35,712 nucleotides of DNA from Chitinophagaceae bacterium (GCA_947469485.1 CANIPU010000024.1:1-35712); one strand, 5' to 3'; counted from the first letter of the stretch, positions 8,659 to 17,778 are shown. The notes: a model not told the origin generated them from the sequence alone. Program-made: numbers and translations.

Positions 8659-9774
8659 TTATACCGAAATCATTTGTTTGGTTCCCTGATAAACTTCCCC
8701 ACCGCAACTATCGCTTGTTGCACCAGTAGCTGAAGCGAGCACATTCATTTCACCACGCAAACGAAGCACGCCCATCAATGCAATAATTAAAGCTTCTTTA
8801 AATTTAATAGTAGCGGCATCAGGCACAGCTAATTGTACAGGTGCATGAGTTTTAATTCTTTCAATTAAAAATTTATTAAAAGCGCCACCACCAGTAACCA
8901 ACATCTGATGTCCTGCATCTTTTGAAATATTTTCGTTGGTCATTACCGTGTTAAGGTCTTTGCCGATTTGCATAGCAATGTGTTCAACAGCTGTAGCCAA
9001 TTTATCTTCATTGCTTATGCGGTATTTACGAAACATTGGCATAAATACTTTTGTCACCCATCCTCCGCCTAATGATTTCGGATAAGATTTTTCATAATAC
9101 CACTGAGCATTTAAATCGTTTAATAACTCTTCATGTATTTTTCCTTCGCGTGCTATTAAACCATCTTTATCGACTTCAAGGTCCATTTCTCCGGCCAAAT
9201 GGTTAAGAACCATATTGCAACCTGAAACATCCCAGCCCAACATTCTTCCATCATCTAACTTTGCTGAAAGGTTTGAAATTCCACCTAAATTCAAGCAGAA
9301 TCTGAAATTGCCATAAAATAATTTATCGCCAATAGGAGCAATTGGTGTTCCCTGACCATTCAACGCAACATCAGTAGTTCGGAAATTACAAACCACAGGC
9401 AAACCGGTTTCAGCGGCAATAGCAGCTCCATCTCCAATTTGACTTGTCATTTGATTTTCCGGTTGATGGAAAACAGTCTGGCCATGTGAGGTAATGAAAT
9501 CAACCTTGCCGCCCAATTGTTTTTCTTCAATGAAAGCCTTTGCTACTTCTCCCAAATAATGACCGAAAAACGCATCTGTTTTTAAGTAAGTAACTGCATT
9601 TTGCAGTACTAAACTTTGCAAACGCAATTTCCATTTTTGAGGAAACGGAATACAATCGGCCACTTCAATCTTGTAAGTGAACTTGCCATCGTTTTCTTCA
9701 ATAATGCAATAAGCTAAATCCACTCCATCCATGGATGTTCCGGTCATCATGCTGACCACTCGATACTGTTTCAT
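8659..9774 (-). CDS. anmK: Anhydro-N-acetylmuramic acid kinase
   Basis: AnmK cleaves the 1,6-anhydro ring of anhydro-N-acetylmuramic acid and phosphorylates it to N-acetylmuramic acid 6-phosphate, recycling cell-wall sugars in the cytoplasm. The 371-residue protein (E. coli enzyme 369) shows the ASKHA-fold family motifs: MTGTSMDGVD near the N-terminus, SHGQTVFHQP, a LNLGGISN nucleotide-site loop, GWDVSGCNMVLNH and the C-terminal LVTGGGAFNKFLIERI. No murQ etherase or other recycling gene is adjacent. It shares its strand with the upstream PKD protein gene but has its own good promoter at 9844-9873, so it is probably transcribed independently, ending at the shared terminator. Confidence 0.95.
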   Translation of the reverse strand: MKQYRVVSMMTGTSMDGVDLAYCIIEENDGKFTYKIEVADCIPFPQKWKLRLQSLVLQNAVTYLKTDAFFGHYLGEVAKAFIEEKQLGGKVDFITSHGQTVFHQPENQMTSQIGDGAAIAAETGLPVVCNFRTTDVALNGQGTPIAPIGDKLFYGNFRFCLNLGGISNLSAKLDDGRMLGWDVSGCNMVLNHLAGEMDLEVDKDGLIAREGKIHEELLNDLNAQWYYEKSYPKSLGGGWVTKVFMPMFRKYRISNEDKLATAVEHIAMQIGKDLNTVMTNENISKDAGHQMLVTGGGAFNKFLIERIKTHAPVQLAVPDAATIKFKEALIIALMGVLRLRGEMNVLASATGATSDSCGGEVYQGTKQMISV

Positions 9775-9843
9775 AATTATAATTAAAGTTTAAAATTCAG
9801 TTTGCCTGTATGCCAATATGAATATTGGAATTTTAAGTGATTG

Positions 9844-9873
9844 CAAATCTAAGTGTAAGTTGAATTCATGCAA
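9844..9873 (-). promoter_or_regulatory. Putative anmK promoter (TTG - 19 - TAGATTTG)
   Basis: On the minus strand, TAGATTTG (9851-9844) matches the TAnnTTTG -7 consensus exactly, with a TTG -33 core at 9873-9871 and a 19-base spacer. This is the most complete promoter match in the window. The predicted transcript start would lie about 60 bases upstream of the anmK ATG. Confidence 0.6.
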
Positions 9874-9912
9874 TATTATTTTCATGATATTAATCCTAAA
9901 AATTTAAAATAA

Positions 9913-12255
9913 TTACCTCAACAAAGTAAGATTCCCTTTTTTAGAAATTAAATCACCATCATAAGTTTCTGCTACTATATAATAAACATAAACGCCCATT
10001 GGCGACTCAAGCCCCTTGGGAGATGTTCCTTCCCATGGTGTTTCATCATATCCATTGGTTGAATAAACAATTTGTCCCCATCGATTGTAAACTTTCAATT
10101 CATTTATTTTTCTGATACCTTTTGTAAAATAAACAAAGAAATCATTGAAGCCATCGCCATTTGGGGTAAACACATTTGGAACATACAATTCATGAATATG
10201 TGTTACAATCAAAACAGCTGTATCCTGAGTGCTGCATCCGAATTCATTTGTAACAATCAAAGTATAAGTGGTGGTATTTAATGGGAAAGCTATAGGCCAA
10301 TCTAAGGTTGGATCATTAAGATCTTCTGATGGTTGCCATAAATAATTTCCGCCCCCTGAACCATTCAACTGAAAATTTTCACCCTGATTTATCGTTCCTC
10401 CCGGTCCTGCGTTAGCAATTGGAATTGGGTTTACAATCACACTTACTGAATCAACATCGAAACAAGAACCAATGAATGAAGTAACAGTAAATGTGGTATT
10501 CACTACCGGATATACATATGGTGCAATAACACCGGGATTAGATGTAAGTGATGCTGGCTCCCATTGATAATAAACCGCATTGCTCGAAAATAATTGAATT
10601 GGTTGATTCAGGCAGATAGTTGTATCAGTTCCTGCTACTGATATAACAGTATCAACAACCAGAATAACCGCAGAATCAATATTTACACAATTATGTAAAT
10701 CGGTTACTGTTACAAAATAGGTTGTATTTACATCAGGCTGAACTATTGGGTCAGAAATAACAGCATTACTTAAATTGTAATTCGGACTCCATGAATAATT
10801 AATTCCATTTTCAGCATGTAACGCAACACTATCAATATCGCAAATCATGGTGTCGGGCCCGGCGTTTGGAACAGGCAACGAATAAACGAGAACTTGTTTA
10901 GTTACGGTGTCTTTGCATCCAAAATTATTTGCAGAAATTAAAGTCACATTATATGTTCCGCCTTGCTGATAAATATTTGCAGGATTTTGTACAATAGAAC
11001 TTGTACCATCATCAAAACTCCAGTTCCACGAGTTCATGAATCCTTCGAGAGTAACAGATTCATCAAAGAAACTTGTTGGAGAAAAAGCGCAAACTGTATC
11101 GAATGAAAAATCTGTTTGAATAGGATTATGAATGCTGATAACTTTTACGGCGGTATCACTACAAGGAAGTCCCGGGTTTACAATTAAGGTGACAGTATAA
11201 TTTCCAGCTCCGGGATAAGTATAAAGTGGATGTTGCGAAGTTGAAACATCAAGATTGGTTGATGGATCACCAAAATCCCATACAAGATTTTGATCGCCGA
11301 TAGAAGCATCATTAAACTTTATTGTAAACTCACCGCATGCAAGAACAGTATCCAAATTTCCAATTGTAGTATTGAATTTCGCAAGCACCACCGGATTACA
11401 TTGAGTTACATTAAATTGAAAATCTCTTCTGTCTTCGCCTAAAAAAACTCCATTGCGGTATTCTTTAACACATACACCCACTACATACTGACCAACAGCA
11501 TCGGGATTTGCAGTAAGCAAACCTGTATTGGCATTAATTGACATTTGAGGAGTGCTGCTTATTTGATTGGTCATGCTGAAAGGCGGTACCCAAATAACAG
11601 TTCCGAAAGGCGGTCCGTTTGGTGGTTGGGGCATTGGATTTCCGGCAGTGGCTCCTTCATATGGAGTACAAAAAGAATAAACAAGTACATCTCCATCCGG
11701 ATCGGTTGCAGAATGATCGAACAACAATTCCATTCCCTCACAAACTGCTATCGGAGGATAATTTGTAAAAATCGGACTGCTGTTATATCCATAAACACTT
11801 ACATCCGGAATTTTTGCGATATAAGTTGATCCGACATTTCCCGGGTCATTAATATTTACAATGGTTCCGTTTCTGCAACACCTTTGATATACAATCTGAT
11901 AACCGCCAGCTAATGGTGGAAAATTTTGTGTTGAAGTATATATTGCCTGTTCAACACAAACATCGGGTGGAATGGTAATACAGGGATTGTTAAGGTTCGG
12001 AGGAATATTGGTAACAGCCGGATTTCCCATATTAATTGTTGAAATCAATGCTCCCTGGCCATTAAACACTCCAAGCACTGCCGGGTCGTCAAACGGTGCC
12101 TGACCGGTGTTACAGTCGCGATAAACCTTCAGGGTAATTTTATAACTATTGTTTCCCAGGTATTTATAAGTGATTTCGCCGCCAATAATATGTGTGGCAA
12201 AAACATTAACTGATAAAAGAAGAATAATAAATAATAAAATATACCTCAATTTCAT
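9913..12255 (-). CDS. Secreted PKD-domain surface protein with CHU_C (T9SS type B) C-terminal domain
   Basis: The 780-residue protein has a signal peptide (1-20) followed by the HIIGGEITYKYLGNNSYKITLKVYRDC opening seen in many Bacteroidota surface proteins. Residues 120-290 include an ATDPDGD motif. Two PKD domains follow at about 300-376 (WDFGD, YPGAGNYTVTL) and 377-458 (WSFDDG, QQGGTYNVTL). Three Ig-like modules follow at about 459-536, 537-609 and 610-686; two carry NAGP-type motifs and two a W-x-P motif. The end (690-780) is a gliding-motility-associated/CHU_C domain (VPNVFTPNGDGFNDFF, KVYNRWGQIVY), which directs type B T9SS secretion. The role is probably adhesive or structural at the cell surface, but no ligand can be named. 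No motility or T9SS gene is nearby. Confidence 0.9.
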   Translation of the reverse strand: MKLRYILLFIILLLSVNVFATHIIGGEITYKYLGNNSYKITLKVYRDCNTGQAPFDDPAVLGVFNGQGALISTINMGNPAVTNIPPNLNNPCITIPPDVCVEQAIYTSTQNFPPLAGGYQIVYQRCCRNGTIVNINDPGNVGSTYIAKIPDVSVYGYNSSPIFTNYPPIAVCEGMELLFDHSATDPDGDVLVYSFCTPYEGATAGNPMPQPPNGPPFGTVIWVPPFSMTNQISSTPQMSINANTGLLTANPDAVGQYVVGVCVKEYRNGVFLGEDRRDFQFNVTQCNPVVLAKFNTTIGNLDTVLACGEFTIKFNDASIGDQNLVWDFGDPSTNLDVSTSQHPLYTYPGAGNYTVTLIVNPGLPCSDTAVKVISIHNPIQTDFSFDTVCAFSPTSFFDESVTLEGFMNSWNWSFDDGTSSIVQNPANIYQQGGTYNVTLISANNFGCKDTVTKQVLVYSLPVPNAGPDTMICDIDSVALHAENGINYSWSPNYNLSNAVISDPIVQPDVNTTYFVTVTDLHNCVNIDSAVILVVDTVISVAGTDTTICLNQPIQLFSSNAVYYQWEPASLTSNPGVIAPYVYPVVNTTFTVTSFIGSCFDVDSVSVIVNPIPIANAGPGGTINQGENFQLNGSGGGNYLWQPSEDLNDPTLDWPIAFPLNTTTYTLIVTNEFGCSTQDTAVLIVTHIHELYVPNVFTPNGDGFNDFFVYFTKGIRKINELKVYNRWGQIVYSTNGYDETPWEGTSPKGLESPMGVYVYYIVAETYDGDLISKKGNLTLLR

Positions 12256-12298
12256 CCAGAAATTTATAATGGAAAATTAATTATTTCAATGTTCAAAG

Positions 12299-12306
12299 CA
12301 AAACTA
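12299..12306 (-). promoter_or_regulatory. -7 element upstream of the PKD/CHU_C protein gene
   Basis: On the minus strand this reads TAGTTTTG, an exact TAnnTTTG match, 43 bases upstream of the ATG at 12255. A TTG at the -33 distance is not evident. Confidence 0.4.
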
Positions 12307-12452
12307 TTTGTGTTACATAATTGTCATAATTGACTATTGAATGCAAGATAAGATTACTTATTCAGAAACATCTTTTTTTTCGATACAATAAATATTTAAT
12401 CTGGTCATTTAATTGTTTTGAAAACTGCCCCCGAATTTAAATCGTAAGTTCT

Positions 12453-12488
12453 TTTGGTTTTCTAAAAACAATTATTCATTTACATTTG
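12453..12488 (+). promoter_or_regulatory. Putative dxs promoter (TTTG - 24 - TACATTTG)
   Basis: TACATTTG at 12481-12488 is an exact -7 match and TTTG at 12453-12456 is a candidate -33 element. The 24-base spacer is longer than the usual 19-21. The dxs ATG follows 28 bases after the -7 box, giving a short leader. Confidence 0.45.
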
Positions 12489-12516
12489 TTTAAGCACAAG
12501 CACTATAAGTTAATAA

Positions 12517-14439
12517 ATGGAAATACAGGCCGGACCTCTTCTTGAAAAAATTATTCTGCCCGAAGACCTTCGCAAACTTCCGAAAGATAAATTAGTGGAA
12601 GTAACTAAGGAGCTTCGTCAATTTATTATTGATTCGGTTTCAGTTTATGGCGGGCACTTCGGGGCAAGTTTGGGTGTGGTAGAATTAACGGTCGCCTTGC
12701 ATTATGCTTTTAATACTCCATACGATCAACTTGTTTGGGATGTTGGTCACCAGGCATATGGTCACAAGATTTTAACCGGGCGCCGTAAAAATTTTCAAAC
12801 AAACAGAAAATGGAAAGGGCTTGCCGGTTTTCCAACTCGCAGTGAAAGTGAGTACGATACTTTTGGTGTGGGTCACTCATCCACTTCAATATCTGCAGCG
12901 CTGGGTATGGCGGTTGCCTCACAACTTCAAAACATAAATGATAAGCAACACATTGCAGTAATTGGTGATGGTTCAATGACTGCAGGATTAGCATTTGAAG
13001 GAATGAATCAGGCAGGTGTTTTGAATAGCAATCTGCTGATTGTGCTCAATGATAATTGCATGAGCATTGACCCGAATGTGGGAGCGCTTAAAGAATACCT
13101 CACCGACATCACCACTTCAAAAACATATAACCGCACGCGCAATGAACTGTGGAACATCATCGGGAAAATTTCGGGCAAGGCGGGACAATCAAGATTGAGT
13201 AAAGTGGAAGCATCACTGAAAGGAATTCTTTCTAAAAGTTCTAACATTTTCGAAGCGCTGAATCTCCGCTACTTCGGTCCTGTGGATGGGCACGATGTAA
13301 ATCACTTAGTGGAAATATTTTCTGACCTGAAAAAAATTCCCGGACCTAAACTGTTACACATCGTGACGGTGAAAGGAAAAGGATATGAACTCGCCGAACA
13401 AGACCAAACCAAGTGGCACGCGCCGGGTTTATTTGATGCCGCAACCGGAGAAATAAAAAAGAAAATTTCTGTTGAACTCACTCCGCCCAAGTATCAGGAT
13501 GTTTTTGGAAACACGATTGTGGAGCTTGCAGAAAAAAATGAAAAGATTGTCGGCATTACTCCAGCCATGCCTTCGGGTTCATCATTAAATATTATGATGA
13601 AGGCGATGCCGCACCGCGCATTTGATGTGGGCATTGCGGAGCAACACGCTGTAACATTCAGTGCCGGACTGGCTACGCAAGGACTCATTCCGTTCTGCAA
13701 TATTTATTCGTCATTCATGCAGCGTGGTTACGACCAACTGATACATGATGTTGTATTACAGAAACTCCATGTTGTTTTTTGCCTCGACCGTGGCGGTTTA
13801 GTTGGAGAAGATGGCGCTACTCATCAAGGTGAATTTGATATTGCTTTTCTGCGCTGCCTGCCAAACATTGTGGTGAGTGCACCTATGAACGAAGAAGAGT
13901 TGCGTAACCTGATGTACACCGCACAGCTCGCGAAAAATAATTTTCCATTCAGCATTCGCTACCCGCGCGGCGAAGGGGTGATGCCTGACTGGCGCAAACC
14001 GTTTACCGAATTAGAGATTGGCAAGGGCAGAATGATTTGCGATGGCGAAGAAGTTTGCATTCTCTCTATCGGACACCCGGGAAATTTTGCGGTGAATACC
14101 TGCCGCGAATTAATGACCGACGGAATACAGCCGGCGCATTACGACATGCGTTTTGTGAAACCGCTCGATGCTGAACTTTTACACAGCGTGTTTGCGCGCT
14201 TCAAAAAAATAATTACCGTGGAAGATGGTGTGAAAATGGGCGGCTTCGGCAGCGCGGTGCTAGAGTTTATGAGCGACCACCACTACCATGCTGATGTGCG
14301 CCGCCTCGGCATTCCCGATAAATTTATTGAGCACGGCTCGCCTGCGCAGCAATATGAATACTGCGGCTTCAGCGCCACCAACATTGCCGATGCAGTGCGG
14401 GAAATGGTGAAGGAGAAAGTACAGGTGATGGTGAAATAA
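12517..14439 (+). CDS. dxs: 1-deoxy-D-xylulose-5-phosphate synthase
   Basis: Dxs condenses pyruvate with glyceraldehyde 3-phosphate, using thiamine diphosphate, in the first step of the methylerythritol phosphate route to isoprenoids; the product also feeds thiamine and pyridoxal synthesis. The 640-residue protein has the usual length. Visible motifs are GGHFGASLGVVELTVALHY, WDVGHQAYGHKILTGR, the diphosphate/Mg site GDGSMTAGLAFEGMNQAG (with a downstream NDN), FGPVDGHD, the catalytic-Glu segment FDVGIAEQHAVTFSAG, and DRGGLVGEDGATHQGEFD. The 3' third is visibly richer in G+C than the 5' third. A T9SS cargo gene starts only 6 bases downstream, so read-through transcription is likely, though the products look unrelated. 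Confidence 0.97.
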   Translation: MEIQAGPLLEKIILPEDLRKLPKDKLVEVTKELRQFIIDSVSVYGGHFGASLGVVELTVALHYAFNTPYDQLVWDVGHQAYGHKILTGRRKNFQTNRKWKGLAGFPTRSESEYDTFGVGHSSTSISAALGMAVASQLQNINDKQHIAVIGDGSMTAGLAFEGMNQAGVLNSNLLIVLNDNCMSIDPNVGALKEYLTDITTSKTYNRTRNELWNIIGKISGKAGQSRLSKVEASLKGILSKSSNIFEALNLRYFGPVDGHDVNHLVEIFSDLKKIPGPKLLHIVTVKGKGYELAEQDQTKWHAPGLFDAATGEIKKKISVELTPPKYQDVFGNTIVELAEKNEKIVGITPAMPSGSSLNIMMKAMPHRAFDVGIAEQHAVTFSAGLATQGLIPFCNIYSSFMQRGYDQLIHDVVLQKLHVVFCLDRGGLVGEDGATHQGEFDIAFLRCLPNIVVSAPMNEEELRNLMYTAQLAKNNFPFSIRYPRGEGVMPDWRKPFTELEIGKGRMICDGEEVCILSIGHPGNFAVNTCRELMTDGIQPAHYDMRFVKPLDAELLHSVFARFKKIITVEDGVKMGGFGSAVLEFMSDHHYHADVRRLGIPDKFIEHGSPAQQYEYCGFSATNIADAVREMVKEKVQVMVK

Positions 14440-14445
14440 AAAACC

Positions 14446-15474
14446 ATGCAAAAGATTTTACTGCTTCTTGTTGTTTCTTTTTTTGTGGGAAAGAATTGTG
14501 AGGCGCAGAATCTTGTTTCGAATCCGAGCTTTGAAATATTTGATAGCTGTCCAAGTTTTGATAGTCAATTGTACTTAGCAACAAATTGGACTATTAATAT
14601 TAATACTGTTGACTATTATAATTCTTGCGACAGTATTCCATTAGATTATTCAGTGCCAAGCAATATTCTTGGATTTCAAGAAGCGGCGACAGGAAATGCT
14701 TATGCGGGATTTGTTGCTTACGCTCATACTAATCCGGAAGCAAATGAATTTGCTGGAGGGCAGCTCATTTCACCATTAATTCCGGGCACCAAGTATTATA
14801 TCACATTTAAAATTTCCCTTGCAGATGCAACTCCCAATTTAATGTGCGGTGTAGATAAGATTGGGATGTTATTTACAAATATTAATTTAGGGGATACAGT
14901 TCTTCTTCCTAATTCTTTCCTTAATAACTATGCACATATTTATTCATCAAGTATTATCACTGATACAATTAATTGGGTTATAGTTCAAGGACAATATATA
15001 GCAGATTCAGCTTATAATTATTTTATGGTTGGGCATTTTTTTGATTTTGCTCATACTGATTTTGGCTGCCTTGATTCAAATAACATTAATAACAGGTTTT
15101 CCTATTACTACATTGACGATGTCTGCGTTTCTCCTGATTCACTTGCATGTGATTTGAATCCTGAAGGGATTTATAATTTGAAAGAAACAAAATCAAACAT
15201 CAACCTCTATCCTAACCCCGCCACGGAGCAATTGATAATTACTCACTCATCTTCTTTTTTTAATGGTGTTCGTGAACTGCCGTTTGATAATGGACAATTG
15301 ATAATTAAGGAAATTGAAATCAGTGATGCTTTAGGGAGAGTTCAAAGTTGTGAGTTTAAAGTTCAAAGACCTGTTACCAAAATTGATATTCATTCGCTGC
15401 CTTCCGGTATTTATTTCATCAAGGTTTATTTTGCTGATGGAAGTATGGAGGTTCGGCGGTTTGTGAAGGAGTAA
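14446..15474 (+). CDS. Secreted protein with T9SS type A sorting domain, function unknown
   Basis: The 342-residue protein has a signal peptide (about 1-20, ending CEA-QNL) and begins the mature chain with NLVSNPSFEIFDSCP. This resembles the carbohydrate-binding-like or extracellular beta-sandwich start often found in Bacteroidota secreted proteins. Residues 25-240 contain several cysteines and SPLIPGTKYYITFKISLAD, suggesting a jelly-roll fold, without a recognised catalytic motif. The sorting domain starts near residue 253 (NLYPNPATEQL) and ends LPSGIYFIKVYFADGSMEVRRFVKE. It is interrupted by a segment of about 20 residues and a second short one, encoded by repeated DNA words (see the finding at 15229-15368). 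It follows dxs by 6 bases. Confidence 0.82.
   Translation: MQKILLLLVVSFFVGKNCEAQNLVSNPSFEIFDSCPSFDSQLYLATNWTININTVDYYNSCDSIPLDYSVPSNILGFQEAATGNAYAGFVAYAHTNPEANEFAGGQLISPLIPGTKYYITFKISLADATPNLMCGVDKIGMLFTNINLGDTVLLPNSFLNNYAHIYSSSIITDTINWVIVQGQYIADSAYNYFMVGHFFDFAHTDFGCLDSNNINNRFSYYYIDDVCVSPDSLACDLNPEGIYNLKETKSNINLYPNPATEQLIITHSSSFFNGVRELPFDNGQLIIKEIEISDALGRVQSCEFKVQRPVTKIDIHSLPSGIYFIKVYFADGSMEVRRFVKE
15229..15368 (+). repeat. In-frame short direct repeats inside a T9SS sorting domain
   Basis: CAATTGATAATTA occurs exactly at 15229-15241 and 15295-15307, 66 bases (22 codons) apart and in the same frame, giving QLII twice. GTTCAAAG occurs at 15340-15347 and 15361-15368, 21 bases (7 codons) apart, giving VQ twice in RVQSCEFKVQR. 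Both pairs lie where the sorting-domain alignment should be ungapped. Confidence 0.7.
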
Positions 15475-15558
15475 TACAACCATATATTGTTTTCAGTATC
15501 GTGTTTTTTCAGTTCAGATAATTCAACTACATTGCACCATACAAAAAATTAAATTTCT

Positions 15559-16671
15559 ATGAAAAGAATTCAACTTACTCTTCTCTTTTTATTAACCGTT
15601 ACTTTCTCGTTCGGTCAGGCACAGCGCAATATTGTGATTGAAGAATTTACAGGTGACTGGTGCGGTTACTGCCCTGATGGATTAACTATTCTTGAAGGAA
15701 TTGAAACTGCAAATCCGGGTCGCATTGTTGCTCTTGGAATGCATAGCGGCGACCAGTGGGATTTTGCTTACACCACATTTATGGATGGTGCATTGGATGT
15801 TTTGGGGTATCCCCGTGCAGGAGTTGATCGTGTAAATTACTCAGGTGGCAATGCATTTGTAATGAGTCGTGGTTACTGGGCCGGAGCTGTTGCAGCCCGC
15901 ATTAATCAAACTGCATCTTGCAATGTTGGAATTATTTCAAGTTATAATTCAACTACCCGTGTTGCAAACATTACTGTAAATGCAAATTTTGTTGGTGCTG
16001 AAACCGGCGATTTGCGCATAACCTGTTTGTTAACCGAAAACAATATTTCATCAAGCCAGACCAATTACATGAATGCTGACCAATCATCACCTTGGTATAA
16101 CATGGGAGATCCGATTCCGAATTACATGCAAAAGAATGTTGTTCGTGCTTGCCTGTCAGCCGACAACTTTGGCGACGCAGGAATTATTCCGGCTTCAGTT
16201 ACCGCTGGTCATTCATACAGCAAATCATATTCGTTCACCATTCCTTCAACCTGGAATGCATCGAATGTTAAAATTGCTGCTTTCGTAAATAAATATGGTG
16301 AAACAGGTGGAACCATTGACCTTACAAAAATACCAATTATCAATGGTGCTGAAACCGAATTAGGAACTTCAGTTGCAGTTGAAAATGTAAGTGAAATTTC
16401 TGCAACTACCGTTTCAACACAGCCAAATCCATTCAGCGAATTTTCTTTCATTAATGTTTCAGTAGCACAAACTGCTCCTGTTAAAATTGTGGTAACAGAT
16501 ATTTTAGGAAGAGAGGTAAATGTTATTTGCAACGAAACAATAACAGCAGGTGCACACCAGTTTGTTTGGGCCGGAACTGATAATCAGTTTAACGAATTAG
16601 CATCAGGAACTTACCTGGTAAATGTTTACAGTGGCGATGCTGTGAATACAGTTAAAGTAGTTAAGCAATAA
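15559..16671 (+). CDS. Omp28-like secreted thioredoxin-fold protein with T9SS sorting domain
   Basis: The 370-residue protein has a signal peptide (1-20) and an Omp28-type thioredoxin-like domain opening IVIEEFTGDWCGYCPDG. Its CXXC pair (C35, C38) could be redox-active outside the cytoplasm. The family body (LGYPRAGVDRVNY, LRITCLLTEN, NVVRACL) runs to about residue 260. A linker and a type A sorting domain follow from about 288 (TQPNPFSEFSFINVSV, VTDILGREV, LASGTYLVNVYSGDAVNTVKVVKQ). The ATG was chosen because it gives a canonical signal peptide; a TACATTG (15528-15534) upstream is an imperfect -7 box. Disulfide exchange or adhesion is possible, but the substrate is unknown. It ends at a strong terminator. 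Confidence 0.88.
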   Translation: MKRIQLTLLFLLTVTFSFGQAQRNIVIEEFTGDWCGYCPDGLTILEGIETANPGRIVALGMHSGDQWDFAYTTFMDGALDVLGYPRAGVDRVNYSGGNAFVMSRGYWAGAVAARINQTASCNVGIISSYNSTTRVANITVNANFVGAETGDLRITCLLTENNISSSQTNYMNADQSSPWYNMGDPIPNYMQKNVVRACLSADNFGDAGIIPASVTAGHSYSKSYSFTIPSTWNASNVKIAAFVNKYGETGGTIDLTKIPIINGAETELGTSVAVENVSEISATTVSTQPNPFSEFSFINVSVAQTAPVKIVVTDILGREVNVICNETITAGAHQFVWAGTDNQFNELASGTYLVNVYSGDAVNTVKVVKQ

Positions 16672-16690
16672 AATATTTTCTTAAAACACC

Positions 16691-16728
16691 AAAGGGGGAG
16701 CAATGAAAATTGCTCCCCCTTTTTTTTA
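16691..16728 (+). terminator. Intrinsic terminator after the Omp28-like gene
   Basis: GGGGGAGCAAT (16694-16704) pairs perfectly with ATTGCTCCCCC (16709-16719) across a GAAA tetraloop, followed by eight T (16720-16727) and preceded by AAA. The left side is only partly A-rich, so it should work best on the plus strand, though it also lies just beyond the convergent dusB stop (16733). Confidence 0.93.
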
Positions 16729-16732
16729 TTTT

Positions 16733-17755
16733 TTATTCAGTAGAATATGCTGCTGCTAAAACCCTTTCAGGCTGTGTGCCTTCGTACTTCACAATAATTT
16801 CTTCGAGCACTTTATTTATTTCTTCATAAGTAGTGAGCACCACCAAGCGGTCGCGGAAATGTTTGATGTATGGAAAACCTTTGAAATAATTAGTGTAGTG
16901 CCGGCGCATTTCTAAAATGCCAAGCATATCTCCCTTCCATTTCATGCTGTGTAATAAGTGAGTTCGGCAAACCTCCGCTCTTTCATTTACCGTAGGAGGT
17001 GCAAGTGTTTCGCCTGTTGCCAGAAAATGTTTTGCTTCTCTGAAAAACCACGGATACCCAATAGCTGCGCGACCAATCATTGCTCCATCCAATCCCAACG
17101 AATTTTTTACAAAGCGTACTTTCTCCACTGTATCAATATCACCATTGCAGAAAACAGGAATTTTCATGCGCTGATTGTTCTTTACCTTTTCAATCAGGGT
17201 CCAGTCTGCATTTCCTTTATACAACTGTGCGCGAGTGCGGCCGTGAATACTTATAGCTGCAATTCCAATATCCTGCAACCGTTCAGCCACTTCTACCACA
17301 TTCTTTGTGTTTTCGTCCCAGCCCAATCGCGTTTTTACAGTTACAGGTAAAGTAGCGCGCTTAATAATTTCAGAAGTCATTCGCACCATTTTGGGCACAT
17401 CCTGCAATATGGCAGCACCCGCGCCCCTACACGCAACTTTCTTAACCGGGCATCCATAATTAATATCTATCAAATCAGGTTTGGCAGCCTCAATAATTTC
17501 CACACAATTAACCATAGTATCAACTTCTCCTCCGAAAAACTGAATGCCAATGGGGCGCTCTTCATCATAAATATCGAGCTTCATCACACTCTTTTGAGCA
17601 TGACGGATTAAGCCTTCTGATGAAATAAATTCAGTGTACATCAGGTCAGCGCCATTTTGCTTACACACCATTCTGAAAGGCGGATCACTCACATCCTCCA
17701 TTGGAGCGAGCAGCAATGGAAATTCCCCTAATTCTATTTTATCTATCCGTACCAT
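16733..17755 (-). CDS. dusB: tRNA-dihydrouridine synthase
   Basis: Dus enzymes reduce uridine to dihydrouridine in the D-loop of tRNA, using FMN and NADPH. The 340-residue protein has the FMN TIM-barrel opening (FPLLLAPMEDVSDPPFR), the DINYGCPVKKV motif with the catalytic acid Cys102, TVKTRLGWD, SIHGRTRAQLYKG and FCNGDI, MIGRAAIGYPW phosphate-binding loops, then the helical tRNA-binding C-terminus (MRRHYTNYFKGFP). The CPVKKV form and the length fit the DusB subgroup. The start lies 37 bases from the divergent CPBP gene start, so the two share one promoter region. Confidence 0.93.
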   Translation of the reverse strand: MVRIDKIELGEFPLLLAPMEDVSDPPFRMVCKQNGADLMYTEFISSEGLIRHAQKSVMKLDIYDEERPIGIQFFGGEVDTMVNCVEIIEAAKPDLIDINYGCPVKKVACRGAGAAILQDVPKMVRMTSEIIKRATLPVTVKTRLGWDENTKNVVEVAERLQDIGIAAISIHGRTRAQLYKGNADWTLIEKVKNNQRMKIPVFCNGDIDTVEKVRFVKNSLGLDGAMIGRAAIGYPWFFREAKHFLATGETLAPPTVNERAEVCRTHLLHSMKWKGDMLGILEMRRHYTNYFKGFPYIKHFRDRLVVLTTYEEINKVLEEIIVKYEGTQPERVLAAAYSTE

Positions 17756-17768
17756 TTGAATTGTGCGT

Positions 17769-17778
17769 GTAAATTTAC
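17769..17778. promoter_or_regulatory. Palindromic GTAAATTTAC between divergent dusB and the CPBP protease gene
   Basis: The 37-base spacer between the two ATGs contains a perfect 10-base palindrome near its centre. It reads TAAATTTA on both strands, one base from the TAnnTTTG -7 consensus in each direction. It could be a shared divergent -7 region or an operator; any -33 elements would lie inside the coding regions. Chance is possible for a 10-base palindrome. Confidence 0.3.

Noticed and set aside
12256-12516. Possible small RNA or tRNA in the larger intergenic spacers
   Set aside because: The spacers are AT-rich and contain no cloverleaf or T-loop sequence; only promoter-like boxes could be supported.
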